Below are positions 34,855 through 45,800 of a stretch of 64,000 bases of DNA, in pieces. The position numbers and the translations under genes are program-made. A model generated the notes under the pieces. That model saw nothing but the letters and a program-made list of their open reading frames with translations, did not search any database and was not told where the DNA came from. How positions within the stretch are numbered: position 1 is the stretch's first letter; the number at the start of each line of letters is the position of its first letter. The DNA comes from Odobenus rosmarus divergens (Eukaryota > Chordata > Mammalia > Carnivora > Odobenidae), in assembly GCF_000321225.1 (NCBI RefSeq), contig NW_004450465.1, positions 115,979 through 179,978 on the forward strand, given 5' to 3'.

Positions 34855-35105
34855 AAACTCCAATGATCACCTAATTCAACCTCCTAGAGAAGAAGACATT
34901 TGGCTAGTATGGTCAAGGACTTGGCCAAGTTCTGGAAGGAAGGTCTCTGAAGAGGAAACAAGGAGAACTGGGTATTAGTAACTGTAAGACTACGGATAAG
35001 TGACCACTGCTTTTCTCATTCATAAAATGAGAGAAAGAAGAAGACCTTGGAGAACATCTCCATCTGTTCAACTCCAAGACTCCATGACTTTGGTGAGACT
35101 CTAGG
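34855..35105. repeat. MIR-family SINE pieces
   Basis: CTAATTCAACCTCCTAGAGA resembles antisense MIR, while ACTCCAAGACTCCATGACTT resembles a sense MIR3/MIRc tail. Two opposed fragments are likely. Confidence 0.5.
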
Positions 35106-35334
35106 CCATTCTTAGACTCTATGGCTCCTGATCTGCAGTTCAGTGATATTTCTGCTAAATCATACAGTTACTTTCTCAGATTTGATCAAAGTAATCAAAA
35201 TGGATGGACAGCTGTCTCCATAATCCATCTACATGTATTCTTTAATAATACCATTGTATAATTATTTAATACTTATAATTTTAATAATTTATACACCTAG
35301 CATCTCAATTAATTTCATTCATGTATTAAATATT

Positions 35335-35590
35335 AGACCAATTGTTTTCAAGTAACTGCCAATGATCAGCACTATAAAAAATGTTAGGGAAAAATTCTTG
35401 AAGATGACAAGTTCTCTACCCTCAAGAAATAGGTAATCTGTATATGAATGGGTAAATATTTTTCTCTCTCTCTGATAGATGAGGTAAGAGACACAGGAAG
35501 AAGTGAATGATTCACCACGGCCACACATAGAGAATGAGGCAAACTTTAAGCTAGAGCTGAGGGCTCCTGGCTGTTATTCACATGGTCTCA
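35335..35590 (-). repeat. MIR SINE, antisense
   Basis: GATAGATGAGGTAAGAGACA, AGTGAATGATTCACCACGGC and CACACATAGAGAATGAGGCA follow the antisense MIR core and head. Confidence 0.65.
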
Positions 35591-35743
35591 TCACCAAATT
35601 CAATTAGGCTTGCCTGATGCATTTTTTTCATAGCATCCCTCCACCCACTATCATATGTAATACAAAATAAAAACAATACTTAACTCTAACACAAAACTTT
35701 CACATAAACTAAAATTAAAACTGCTTCAAAACAGTACAATTCT

Positions 35744-35952
35744 TTTATTTTATTTTATTTTAATTTTTTAAAGATTTTATTTATGTATTTGAGAGAGAGA
35801 GAAAGCACAAGCAGGGGGAGCAGCAGAGGGAGAGGGAGAAGCAGGCTTCCCACGGGGCAGGGAGCCCGATTCAGGGCTCGATCCCAGGACCCTGGGATCA
35901 TGACCTGAGCTGAAGGCAGACGTTTAACCGACAAAGCCACCCAGGCACCCCC
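35744..35952 (-). mobile_element. SINEC (tRNA-Lys SINE), antisense
   Basis: Full antisense copy with CAGGGCTCGATCCCAGGACC, GGGATCATGACCTGAGCTGA and reversed head AAGCCACCCAGGCACCCC. Perfect 17-base target-site duplication CAAAACAGTACAATTCT at 35727-35743 and 35953-35969. Confidence 0.97.
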
Positions 35953-35969
35953 CAAAACAGTACAATTCT

Positions 35970-37856
35970 GAGTTCAGGCTAGAATAAAACTGGAACAAAA
36001 AACAGTGATGTAAAAAAAAACACATGTTCATAACTAAATTCTTTAACTGCTTTAAGTATGTGTTCTTAGGATTGAGAAAGAACAATTTTTGGTCCAGTCC
36101 CAGTGCCTCATAACTCTGTCCTAAACCATTCCCAGGAAAAATGACAAAAACTCTGATTGATGAATTTGGAAATTCTGCTTATTTGAATCTTTTCATTTAC
36201 CTCTTCTATTTTTGATAGTTTTCTGAATCATTTTGTGAGCCCAGTGCTCTAGGAACGTTTAATTGTCTGAATCTCAAGAGCTCTTGCAAACAAGCCCCTT
36301 ATAACTGTGACGTGCTACTATCTAAAGCAAACCCTGTACATGAAAGATCTTATCCTTTGTGAAGAATAGGAAATATAACTTTATACCTGAAGATTATCTC
36401 AACAATTAAAAACATTGAAATAATCATTTGAAGATTTATATACCATCTATATCTGTCAAATTTGTAGATAATGTCTATATACTGTCAAATTTCTAGATAT
36501 TGACAACTTCCACAGTTGTTTGGGTTATCCTGTTCATTTTTCTCATAAAACTTTTGCATAAAATTATAGGTCTGCCTGATGTTATATAGTCAATGTCTTG
36601 ACCAGGGAATATTTGTTACAACCATAAATTATGCTATAGCAGCAATGTGGGTTCTTTATTAACTTAAACACAAACAATTAAAAAACAAAATATGCAAAGA
36701 ACACTTTTCATCATCATTAAATGTCATGAAATAATTTTTTCCAATTTGTTATAACTGCCTATGAAATTTAAAAAAGAACAAAAAACATCATTGAATTATT
36801 TTGTGTGAGATGTATTCTATAATACTTTTAAACTAGATTCAAAAAAAATCATGCCTGTACAGTAATAATTGGCTGAAAAATCCAATTATATTGATTATTT
36901 CTTATACCTTAACCTATTTCACATATTCTTAACTACAGTAAATGTGTTTTTATTGCTTTTTAAAAATTACAGTATGTTTTAAAATTCTATTCAAAATGCA
37001 AATGTTCCTGGCATTAGAGAATTAAGGAAATACTAATTCAAAGACAAAAGTTTTCCATTTAGTTCAAAGTTGCCCTTTAGCCTTTAACCTGCAATCATTT
37101 TATCTGTGATTAAAAAAATACAAGAAAAGAAATACCAAAAAATATCAGTATGCTTGTGAGACATTTTTGCCTGTAACTTTTCAGTGTCTAATGGAAACAT
37201 TGCTTTCTATAGATTTTATTTCAATGAAAGTCACCTTTTTTGGATGCTTTTAGATTTGTATGCTTTGAGGTTTGTGCACATAGACATATTTCCATTTCTT
37301 TCTATACCTTGGTAAAATGAAAACATGGTATTGTCCCTATAGCTCTGAGGCACCATTCATATCAAAGTCTAGTTCAGTCACTTCAAATGACAGTAAACTT
37401 CCCCTCATCTTTCCTGTTTTCCTCCCCTTCTTACACTACACTTTGGTGTCTCTCAAAGAAAGCCCATATCATAACTTTAATTCAGCTAATCCAAAATGCT
37501 ACATTATCAAAATGTTCCACTTGGGATAAATAATCCACAAATCTAGCCTTGAGCCTACAAGGAAAACCATGGTGGTTTGTCCTCAGGTAAAAGGAGAAAT
37601 AGCCATAAGTTGTTCTTTTCAAACCATCCGTTAGCATTAAACTTGATTCTCAGAGAATGCTTAGGGGTAAGTGGCATACACAAAAAGAGATTCCACAAGC
37701 TAGGATGAACAAACTCTGTGTATGCACTATACGTATGAATATTTCCCCTATTTTAAGATGAACTTCCATTCTCCCCAAAAGAAAAGATGCTTTTATTTAT
37801 CAACCTTTGTAGTATGAATTCTGCTTACTACAGATCCAAATTACTTTGGAATCATA
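35970..37856. other. Unassigned AT-rich DNA
   Basis: No gene or confident repeat. Very AT-rich between 36400 and 37300. Confidence 0.45.
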
Positions 37857-37904
37857 CTCAGTGATTCTCAACCTTCACTTTAAACATTCATTTAGGAGCT
37901 TTTA

Positions 37905-38118
37905 ATTTTTAAAAAAAGATTTATTTATTTATCTTAGAGAGAGAGCAAGGGAGAAGGGCAGAGGGAGAGGGAGAGAGAAACCCAAGCAGACTCTGTGCAG
38001 AGAGCAAAGCCCCATTCAGGGCTCGATCTCACAACCCTGAGATCATGACCCTGAGATCATGACCTGAGCCAAAACCAAGAGTCAGTGCTTAACTCACTGC
38101 ACTACCCAGGTGCCCCCA
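37905..38118 (-). mobile_element. SINEC (tRNA-Lys SINE), antisense, older body type
   Basis: This is the left SINE of a pair. The body reads ACCAAGAGTCAGTGCTTAAC, the complement of the AACTCTTGGTTTC type, also seen at 48014 and 48406. GAGATCATGACCCT is tandemly duplicated near 38039-38066. Target-site copies TTTAGGAGCTTTTA (37891-37904) and CTTAGGAGCTTTTA (38119-38132) flank it. Confidence 0.93.
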
Positions 38119-38132
38119 CTTAGGAGCTTTTA

Positions 38133-38346
38133 TTTATTTTTATTTTTTTATAAGATTTTGTTTATTTATTTGTCAGACTGAGAGAAAGAGAGAGAGAGAG
38201 CACAAGCAGGGGGAGTGGCAGGCAGAGGGAGAAGTAGGCCCCCTGCTGAGCAAGGAGCCTGATATGGGACTCAATCCCAGGACCCTGGGGTCATGACCCA
38301 AGCCGAAGGCAGATGCTCAACCAACTAAGCCACCCAGGCGTCCCGA
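38133..38346 (-). mobile_element. SINEC (tRNA-Lys SINE), antisense, common body type
   Basis: This is the right SINE of the pair. It has the common body (AGCCGAAGGCAGATGCTCAA complement) and head CCACCCAGGCGTCCC. It is flanked by CTTAGGAGCTTTTA (38119-38132) and CTTAGGAGATTTTA (38347-38360). Together with the left SINE this gives three copies of one target site. Confidence 0.95.
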
Positions 38347-38488
38347 CTTAGGAGATTTTAAATCCAGCAGAAGCCTTGGTTTCATTCAAAGATTCATTCT
38401 CATTGGTTCAGGGTGCAATCTGAGTATGGTTATTTTTTTCAAAGTTCAAGGGATGTGTGTCATTTGCAGCCAGGATTAAGAACCAGTG

Positions 38489-39950
38489 ACCCAGGGTAAA
38501 AATAATTTTATTACGTAGCATTTAACTGGCCTCTAGAAATTCACCCAACCCCAATATATGTTGTGTATGTCACACCTAACCAAATATTTTTTACTGGAAA
38601 ATGTATGTCTCTAAAAATATCAAAGCATTATTTGTTCAACGTTCTTTGAAAATATGTCATGGAAGCAATATTTCATAATAATTCTCCCATTATTTCAGCG
38701 GAAGATCATGAGTTCCTTCTGAAACCAGAAATATGGTCCTCAGTGGTAAGTGGGAACTGATTAAGTATGCACAAATATACAAAGAATAACTGTGTGGTAA
38801 TTACAATTATGACATAGATCTTTGTTTATTGATAGTCATGAAATAATAGTAACTGAAATACAGAGATACAGATTACAGAATATTACACCAGAATGCTAAT
38901 AATGTTTTTGTGCAAATGATATTTTTGGTTATATTTCTTTACTCCATAATGTTTGATCTTTAAAGTTAGTATGCATACTTTTAACAAAACGACAAGCACG
39001 AAAACTCACAATTCAGGAGAAAAGAGAAAGGAATAAGAACAAGAAAAACAGAAAAAGAGACAAAGTGGGCAAAAACTTCTGTGGATTGCTTTGGGAGCAT
39101 CAAGATTATAGCAGGTCTTGAAAGATGACTTCATAGAAGCCTTGAGGAAAGATCGATTTCAATTTCCGTAGAGTGTTTGTAGCAAGCTGTGCAATCTCCT
39201 CGTCAACACTAACACTGATAAAACCTTCTGAGAGTATTAGAACTCTTAGAAGAAATGTGTATTATTGTTAGGTGTCTACAGTTTTTATAGTTTCATTATT
39301 TACAAAGGAAGATTCATAAATGATAGATTGTTTACACAGTCTAGTCCCACGAATGAAAAGTGATGTAAGAATGTTTCTTGTTTAAGGATATAAGAATTTA
39401 TCACTCTTGGAAAAAAAACTAGACCATTCTTCCTAATATTTTATAAATTCTTTCATTAATATAACCAGTATTTATTGAATATCAGCTAACAATATAAATA
39501 ATGTTAACTACCTAAAATTTAAGTTAAAATAAATAAATAAAAGCAGATTTCAATTTGTATACCACCCCCATCCACCCCCCACAAAAACATTTTAAAAAAT
39601 ATAATTTTCCAACACTTAAAGAAAGGAGTGGGCAAATATCTATTTCTTTATATAAATCCTATCCTCTGTTTTAATATTACATTTATTATGAAATGGGGTA
39701 GAAAACAAATTTTATCTTGGGCATAAGACCCATATTCTGCAGCTCTCTTGGAGACCCTGGCACAGGTGGACATGGCTGTCCCTCTTCCTCTGCCCACTAA
39801 CCTTCCTGGTACTGCAGAGCTGGCCTCACTGATTTATGGAACACAGATTCGAGAATCCTATATCCACAGAAGAAAGAATGTCTCTTCTTTGCCAAGAAGA
39901 TTAATTCTAATTAATACTAAAATAGTATATTTATAGTGCTAATTTAAAAT
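38489..39950. other. Unassigned DNA
   Basis: No gene or confident repeat seen. Confidence 0.45.
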
Positions 39951-39954
39951 TGCT

Positions 39955-40085
39955 ACAACTACTCAAAGACAATCTCCGTGAGAGCAGGAAAATTGCCTAT
40001 CTTATTTACTAGACTACCCACCTCACCACATCTGGCAGTAAAGTCCTTCAACAAATGTTTGTTGTTGAGTAAGTTTATGAATAGA
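39955..40085 (+). mobile_element. L2 LINE 3' end
   Basis: CAATCTCCGTGAGAGCAGGA and CTTCAACAAATGTTTGTTGT are the L2 3' end in sense orientation. Confidence 0.75.
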
Positions 40086-40329
40086 GTTTATAATTAGGAG
40101 ATATACTGACATTTTCCTACCAGATAAAATTTATAAATAATTGTTTAAAAATGGTAAACATGTGCATCTATGTATTCATGACATAAGATGGTGTACTATA
40201 GTGAAAAGTGAGAAATGAGATGACATATGCCTTTACTAGGAGGTACTCATTAAATGCTTGTTTGTTTCCCTCTTTCCACTATATTACACAGCCTCTGATT
40301 TTAAAATCACTGAATACATATACAACTCC

Positions 40330-40470
40330 CATTAAAATAAACCATCCTATGTACTTTAAGTTCCATGAAGTTTGGAGCAATAGCCATTTTGACCTTTTTG
40401 TTTTGTTTCCTCAACTCTTACCATGATATGCAATAAATATTTGTCAAATAAGTAAAATGTGAATGAATGA
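40330..40470 (+). mobile_element. L2 LINE 3' end
   Basis: TTTAAGTTCCATGAAGTTTG followed by GCAATAAATATTTGTCAAAT and GTGAATGAATGAAC is an L2 3' end with its short terminal repeat. Confidence 0.75.
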
Positions 40471-40788
40471 ACATCCCAATGTTATTGGACAATGTTATTG
40501 GAAAGTAAAAAATAAATAAACAAAAAATAAAAAAATAAAAATAAATTACATTGTATGTTTATATCAGTATCCCATTTTATCCTGCAGAAATGAAAGGATG
40601 AAACTTTGCAATCATTTTTCTTTCAAAGCTATTACATGTGATTCTTTAATCGAGTCACTTTTAAATCATATTTAAATTTCTATAAGGCTTTACCCAAGAT
40701 ACAAAGGGGATACAAAACTATGATTAGCAAGTCTCTAGAAGCTTGAAATGCATTATGGAAAAGACAACACACCCACACACACGCTCTA
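40471..40788. other. A-rich and unassigned DNA
   Basis: Holds an AAAATAAATAAAC-type low-complexity tract at about 40505-40545. No gene. Confidence 0.5.
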
Positions 40789-40789
40789 A

Positions 40790-41134
40790 TGTAAAGAAGA
40801 TATAACTTTATAATGACACTGACAAGCAGAACTTTCCAATCAGGAGGATTCTCTGAAGAGACTTGAACTAGACCCTATAGATCCTGCCAATTTCAATAGT
40901 CAGAGATTGCATAGGGAAGGGAGAACATTCTCATAGCATGGCCATGCAAAGTAACTTAGTGTCTAATGAATAGACTAGTTGGACTGATATATAGAATTCA
41001 TGTAAGAGAGCTATGAAAGATAAAGTTGGACAAATTCAAATAAAATAACCAACAGAGAGCCTTGGTTACCCATTCAAGGAGACTGAATTTTATTCACTGA
41101 AGCATGAGGAAACATGTTTGAACAGGTTGGGTAG
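40790..41134. repeat. Possible ancient repeat, left part
   Basis: The order of phrases (ACTTGAACTAGACCCTATAG, CATAGGGAAGGGAGAACATT, GGAGACTGAATTTTATTCAC) resembles an ancient mammal-wide LINE-like repeat. It appears to resume at about 41645-41757, after the L2. The family is not named. Confidence 0.35.
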
Positions 41135-41136
41135 CC

Positions 41137-41640
41137 TCTAATGACCTGGCCGTTTTGTACCTTCTCTGACCTTACCTCCTACCAACCATCACCTTGCTTC
41201 CTCTACTCCAGCCATAACGACTTTCTTGCTCTTTGTCAAAGGCATCAAGACTTACCTGCCTTAGGGCCTTTGTACTTGCTGATTAGTGCATTACTACTGC
41301 CATGCTTTTCCTCCAGATCTTTGTTTAGCTGGGTCCCACACTTCATTCTCGCACTGTTCAGCATGTTCCTCAAATAAGGATTCTATCATTCTATACTTTT
41401 ATACACTGCTTAGGTTTTCTTCATAGCATCCTAACATATCTCTTTGTCACTCAGGGACACATACATTTTTGTTGTTGTTGTTTATTTGTCATCTGTCTCC
41501 TGTATAAGAAGTTGAAAAATAAATTTAATGCAGCATGAGTATCCTGACTCTGTCATGTTTACTCCAGAGCTTAGAAAATGGGTAGAAAGGAATGTTCAAG
41601 AAGTATTTATTAAATGAATTAATAACATCTTAATAGAATA
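41137..41640 (+). mobile_element. L2 LINE
   Basis: CTTAGGGCCTTTGTACTTGC, CTTTTCCTCCAGATCTTTGT and AAGAAGTATTTATTAAATGA follow the order of L2 in sense orientation. The 78-codon frame across it is a shadow. Confidence 0.85.
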
Positions 41641-41644
41641 ACTA

Positions 41645-41757
41645 ACTAACAAATAACTAAAGAAGAATTTCAGGCAGATTGGCATATAATATGGGAATCT
41701 ATTACAGTAATCTAAATAAAAGGTAATAGATTAACCTGAAATGATCACCATGGAGAT
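41645..41757. repeat. Possible ancient repeat, right part
   Basis: ATGGGAATCTATTACAGTAA and ATCACCATGGAGATGAAG resemble the continuation of 40790-41134. If so, the L2 sits inside it. Confidence 0.3.
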
Positions 41758-41820
41758 GAAGAAGAAGAAGAAGAAGAAGAAGAAGAAGAAGAAGAAGAAG
41801 AAGAAGAAAGAAAGAAGAAA
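41758..41820. repeat. (GAA)n microsatellite
   Basis: About 17 GAA units, the last ones broken by GAAAGAAA. The array may have grown from the GATGAAGAAG end of the preceding repeat. The serine run of the minus frame is meaningless. Confidence 0.97.
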
Positions 41821-41982
41821 GGATATAAAAGCTTGGTTTGCCCCACTAGGCTCAGAATCCTTATCTGTAAAATAAGGATTGTTGAACTAGAGTTATGATC
41901 TCTCATACCTTTCCAAACTGTGACTGCAAAATATTTGAGTCTAAGTATCATCAAGAAATGTTGATATCAGAACTGAGGGACA

Positions 41983-42220
41983 GGCAGGTGCCTGGGTGGC
42001 TCAGTCGGTTAAACATCCACCTTCAGCTCAGGTCATGATTCCAGGACCCTGGGATCAAGCCCCACATCGGGCTCTCTGCTTTGCAGGGAGCCTGCCTCTT
42101 TGTCTCCCTCTGCCTGCTGCTCCCCCTCTTTGCACGAGCTCTTTCTCTCTCTCTCTTTCTGTCAAATAATTAAATAAATAAATCTTAAAAAAGACAAGAC
42201 AAGATAAGACAAGAAAAGAA
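41983..42220 (+). mobile_element. SINEC (tRNA-Lys SINE)
   Basis: Head GGTGCCTGGGTGGCTCAGTC, body TTCAGCTCAGGTCATGATTC, then a long CT stretch and an extended GACAAGACAAGATAAGAC tail. Perfect 12-base target-site duplication AACTGAGGGACA at 41971-41982 and 42221-42232. Confidence 0.96.
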
Positions 42221-42232
42221 AACTGAGGGACA

Positions 42233-42648
42233 TGGAAAAGTTAAAGATGCCTCACAATTCTACCATGGTGGTTTGGAAAATGTTGATGCTTGTCCACAGC
42301 TAGGGGGCAGAAAGAGGAAGAGGAGTCAGAAAAAGCCAGGGACATAAAGAAGAAGAGAAAGAGGTGGAAAAGCCACATTGTGGATCATGTATAAGAAAAA
42401 GGAGCCATTCCAAGAGAGAAAGATGGTTGATAGAGACACACTGGGGAGGATGGGGCCTGGGATGGTGCCAGAGAAGATTCTTTTCAAGAGGTCCTGGATG
42501 CCTTTGGAAAGAGACATTTCACTTGAGAGATATAGACTCACAATTCTTGATAATAGAAAACATAGTTGTCTTGTATGATGTTGCTCCAATCAGTGAAATG
42601 AATCCCAAATAGTCCCAGCTTGGAATGCCCACCTCACCCTAGATTCAT
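42233..42648. other. Unassigned DNA
   Basis: Purine-rich near 42300-42370. Overlapping frames up to 87 codons on both strands are not recognised as genes. Confidence 0.4.
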
Positions 42649-42649
42649 T

Positions 42650-42984
42650 CAGTTCACACAAGTTTTCCTCCTTTTCAGCTCATTGTCCTACCTTAGAAGT
42701 TACCACCTAATTAAATCCCTCACTAGAATTATAAATATTCTAACCATGCATGACTTCTGTCTTGCCCATCTCCAATCCATTCTCTAGAAAACTGCCAGAG
42801 AGATCTTTTTAAATTTTTCCTTGAATCGTATCCTATCACCTGCTCAGAAACCAGCCCTGGTTTCTCACTCACCTGTAAAAGGAGAAATTACTTGATCTGA
42901 CCATGCCCCCTCTCTGGTGTGTCTTGTTCCATTCTCCCGCACTCCCATACTCCCTACTTCCTATCACCCCATTCCAGAGCTCTA
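42650..42984 (+). mobile_element. L2 LINE, left part
   Basis: CTGCCAGAGAGATCTTTTTA, CACCTGCTCAGAAACCAGCC and CTTGATCTGACCATGCCCCC follow L2 in sense orientation. It resumes after an inserted repeat at about 43690. Confidence 0.8.
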
Positions 42985-43688
42985 GCAACACTGTTCTGTT
43001 TTATTTGCTGTATAAAAATTACCAGAAATTTAGAGGCTTGCAACCACACACACATATATTCTGTGAAAGTTCCTGTGGGCCAGGACTGCAGTCACACCTG
43101 AGCTCGGCCCTCTGCCTTCAGGTCTCACCAGGCTGCAGTCAATGGGGCAGCCAGCCTGCATTTTCATCTATAGAATCAGTTGGGGAAGAAGCAACTTCCA
43201 ATCTCATTTATGTTGTTGGCAAAATTTATTTTCTTGCATCTAGAGTATGATCCCTGTTTTCTTGCTGGCTTTCGTCTGAGAAACACTCTCAGTTCCTAGA
43301 GGCCACCTAGGAAGCTTCCTAGAGGCCACAGTTCTGTGCCACATTGCTCTCTCAAGAGGCCTTCTCACAACAGGCGACTTTGCTTCCTCAAAAACAGCAA
43401 CAGAGAGAGAGTCTCTCTCCTCAGAGAGTCCCCAGGCCCTCTGTTATGAGTTTTCATCTAATTAAGTCAGACCCATTCAGGATAATTTCACTTTGATTAA
43501 CTCAAATTAACTGATTTGGAACTTCAACAGCATCTAGAAGATCTCTTCACTTTTGTCATATTCTATTGTCTGGAAGTAAGCCATGGGTCTCCACCACATT
43601 AACAGGGAGGAGACTGCACAGGGCGTAAACATCAGGGTGGGGACTCTGGGGCTCTGGGGGCCATCATAGCATTCCGCCTACTACAGCC
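42985..43688 (+). repeat. Old LTR-like repeat inserted in L2, copy 1
   Basis: Begins TTTGCTGTATAAAAATTACC and includes GGCCAGGACTGCAGTCACAC and ACCACATTAACAGGGAGGAG. It has the layout of an old mammal-wide LTR-like repeat. A second, diverged copy is at 50440-51150 in the same orientation. I could not name the family. Confidence 0.5.
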
Positions 43689-43689
43689 T

Positions 43690-43853
43690 TCAATACAATC
43701 TTTCCTATGGCAAGATTTGTCTACACTGTTGCTTCAGTCTATTAGACTCTTCCTTTTGCTCTTCGCCTACTTAATTCCTAAACATTTTTCAGAATTCAGT
43801 TTGCATATTATTTCTTCATTTTCCTTTCTGGACTATCCTATAAATACTACATG
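43690..43853 (+). mobile_element. L2 LINE, right part
   Basis: TTCCTTTTGCTCTTCGCCTA, TTTCAGAATTCAGTTTGCAT and CTTTCTGGACTATCCTATAA continue the L2 that stops at 42984. Confidence 0.65.
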
Positions 43854-43854
43854 C

Positions 43855-44562
43855 TTTTATTTTTTGCCATAGCATATTTCAAAAGCTTCGTTGAGATGAA
43901 ATTCACATATTGTACAGTTTACCTATTTAAAGTATGCAATGGCCCAGAGTTGTGTAATCATCATCTAATTTTAGAATATTTTCATTATCCCCAAAGGAAA
44001 TTCTATACCCATCAGCAGCCATTACCCATCCCTCTCTGCCACCAGCTCTAGTCAAACATGAATCCACTTTTTGTCTCTATACCTTCACCCACTTCATACA
44101 AGTTGAATCATACAAAATATGTGGTCTTGATGACTGGCTTTTTTCATTTAGCGTAATGTTTTCAAGGTTCATTCATGTTGTAGCATGTTATCAGCACTTC
44201 ATTCTTATTTACTGAATTCAATTCAAGTAACATTCAATTGTTTAGATATACCACATTTTGTTTATTTATCCATCAATTGTAGCCTTTTGAGTTGTTTCCA
44301 ACTTGAGGTTACTCTGACTAATGCTGTTGTGAATGTTCATGCACAAGTTTTTGTCTGGACATATGTTTTCAATTCTCCTGGGATATATCTCTAGGAGTGG
44401 AATGACTGAGTCATAAAGTAATTCCATTTTGATAAACTGTCAAACCATTCTCCAAAGTAGCTCTACCATTTCACACTGCCATCAGCTATGTATGAAGGGT
44501 TTCAACTTCACCACATGTTTTTCAACATTTGTTACTGTCCTTTTCTTGGGGGGGGCGGTTTT
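43855..44562 (-). mobile_element. Old L1 3' end (L1ME type), antisense
   Basis: The reversed 3' UTR (TTGAGATGAAATTCACATAT, GTTGTGTAATCATCATCTAA) is followed by antisense ORF2 C-terminus (TACCACATTTTGTTTATTTA, AATGCTGTTGTGAATGTTCA, ATATCTCTAGGAGTGGAATG). Confidence 0.85.
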
Positions 44563-44708
44563 CAGGTGGATTTTACTAAATATTTAAAATTTTAAAAAAT
44601 CAATTTGACATAAACTTTCAGAAAATAGAGGAGCACTTCTCAATGCATTTATGGGGCCAGAACTACCCTGATACCAAAACCAACTATGCATTAGAAAAAA
44701 AGAAAATT

Positions 44709-44912
44709 AGGGGCACCTGGGTAGCTCAGATGGTTAAGCATCTGCCTTCGGCTCAGGTCGTGATCCCAGGGTCCTGGGATCGAGGCCCCACATCGGGCTC
44801 CTGGCTCAGCAGGGAGCCTGCTTCTCCTTCTCCCTCTGCCTCTCTCCCTGCTCATGCTCTCTCTCTCTCTCTGTATCTCTGTGTCTCAAATGAATAAATA
44901 AAAACTTAAAAA
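44709..44912 (+). mobile_element. SINEC (tRNA-Lys SINE) in old L1
   Basis: Head GGGGCACCTGGGTAGCTCAG, body TTCGGCTCAGGTCGTGATCC, CT stretch and AAATGAATAAATAAA tail. It is flanked by A-rich DNA on both sides, so the target-site duplication (an AAAAAAAGAAAA-type motif) is only approximate. Confidence 0.95.
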
Positions 44913-45105
44913 AAAGAAAAAAACAAAATTGTAGAACAATATTTCTCATGAAAATAGATGCAAAATTCTAAAGAAAATATCAAATCAAATTCAACAATAT
45001 ATAAAGAATGGTGCATCATGATTAAATGGGGCTTATTGCAGAAATATAAAATTTAACATTTTTATGAAACCAAATGCAATTTGCCACATTAATAATTAAA
45101 ATAGA

Positions 45106-45302
45106 GGGCGCCTGGGTGGCTCAGATGTTTAGGCGTCTGCCTTCGGCTCAGGTCATGATCCCAGGGTCCTGGGATCGAGTCCCTCATCGGGCTCCCTGTT
45201 CAGTGCGGAAGCCTGCTTCTCCCTCTGCTTCTCTCTCTCTCTCTCATGAATAAATAAATAAAATCTTTAAAAAAAACATTGTTTAAAAAAAATAATAATA
45301 AT
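45106..45302 (+). mobile_element. SINEC (tRNA-Lys SINE) in old L1
   Basis: Head GGGCGCCTGGGTGGCTCAGA and full body, ending in an AATAATAATAATAATA extension. Perfect 15-base target-site duplication AATAATTAAAATAGA at 45091-45105 and 45303-45317. Confidence 0.97.
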
Positions 45303-45579
45303 AATAATTAAAATAGAAAAATTATAGAGATGCAGGTAAAAACATCTGACAAAATTGAACCATCATTCATGATAAAATCAGCACACTAAGAACAGAAGGA
45401 AACTTCTATCTGTAAAGGACAGTATAAAATACTTACAATACTATTGTACTTGAGAGTGAGAGACTGAACTCAATCCTGATAAGATTGAGAACAGGACAAG
45501 GATATCCTCTCACATATTTTTTTCAACATTGTACTGAGGTTCTAGGCAGTGCATGCTTAGAAAAGAAAAGTAAAAAAAA

Positions 45580-45800
45580 AAAGACTATTCTTTCTCCCAC
45601 TGAATTGTCTTAGCACCCTTGTTGAAAATATATTTACCATAATATAAGTTTATTTCTGGACTCTAATTCTGTTCCATTGATCTATATGTCTATTCTAGTA
45701 CCATACCATCTTGATTGCTATAGCTTTGTAATTTAGTTTTAATGCCAGGAAGTATGAGTCCTTCAACTTGGTTCTTCTTTTTCAAGATTGTTTTTGCCAT
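45580..45800 (-). mobile_element. Old L1 ORF2 piece, antisense
   Basis: CACTGAATTGTCTTAGCACC, TTCCATTGATCTATATGTCT and TTGATTGCTATAGCTTTGTA are the antisense of the ORF2 segment downstream of the reverse transcriptase. It meets the sense piece at an inversion junction near 45575. Confidence 0.85.

Larger units (their letters stand above)
37859..38488. mobile_element. hAT-Charlie MER element split by two SINEs
   Basis: The left end CAGTGATTCTCAACCTTCAC (37859) and right end GGATTAAGAACCAGTG (38488) are inverted termini. The internal order TTTAGGAGCTTTTA, AGAAGCCTTGG, GGTTCAGGGTGCAATCTGAG and GCAGCCAGGATTAAG fits a MER33/MER5-type non-autonomous element. Two antisense SINEs interrupt it at one site, leaving about 50 bases on the left and 142 on the right. 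Confidence 0.75.
44575..45572 (+). mobile_element. Old L1 ORF2 reverse-transcriptase region, broken
   Basis: Sense pieces of the L1 reverse-transcriptase region occur in the proper order: TACCCTGATACCAAAACCAA, AATAGATGCAAAATTCTAAA, ACAAAATTGAACCATCATTC and GAACAGGACAAGGATATCCT. Two SINEs (44709 and 45106) interrupt it. Frames are destroyed. The piece ends abruptly near 45572 against an antisense L1 piece. Confidence 0.8.

Noticed and set aside
41745..41954. Minus-strand frame with a serine run
   Set aside because: It is the translation of the GAA microsatellite.
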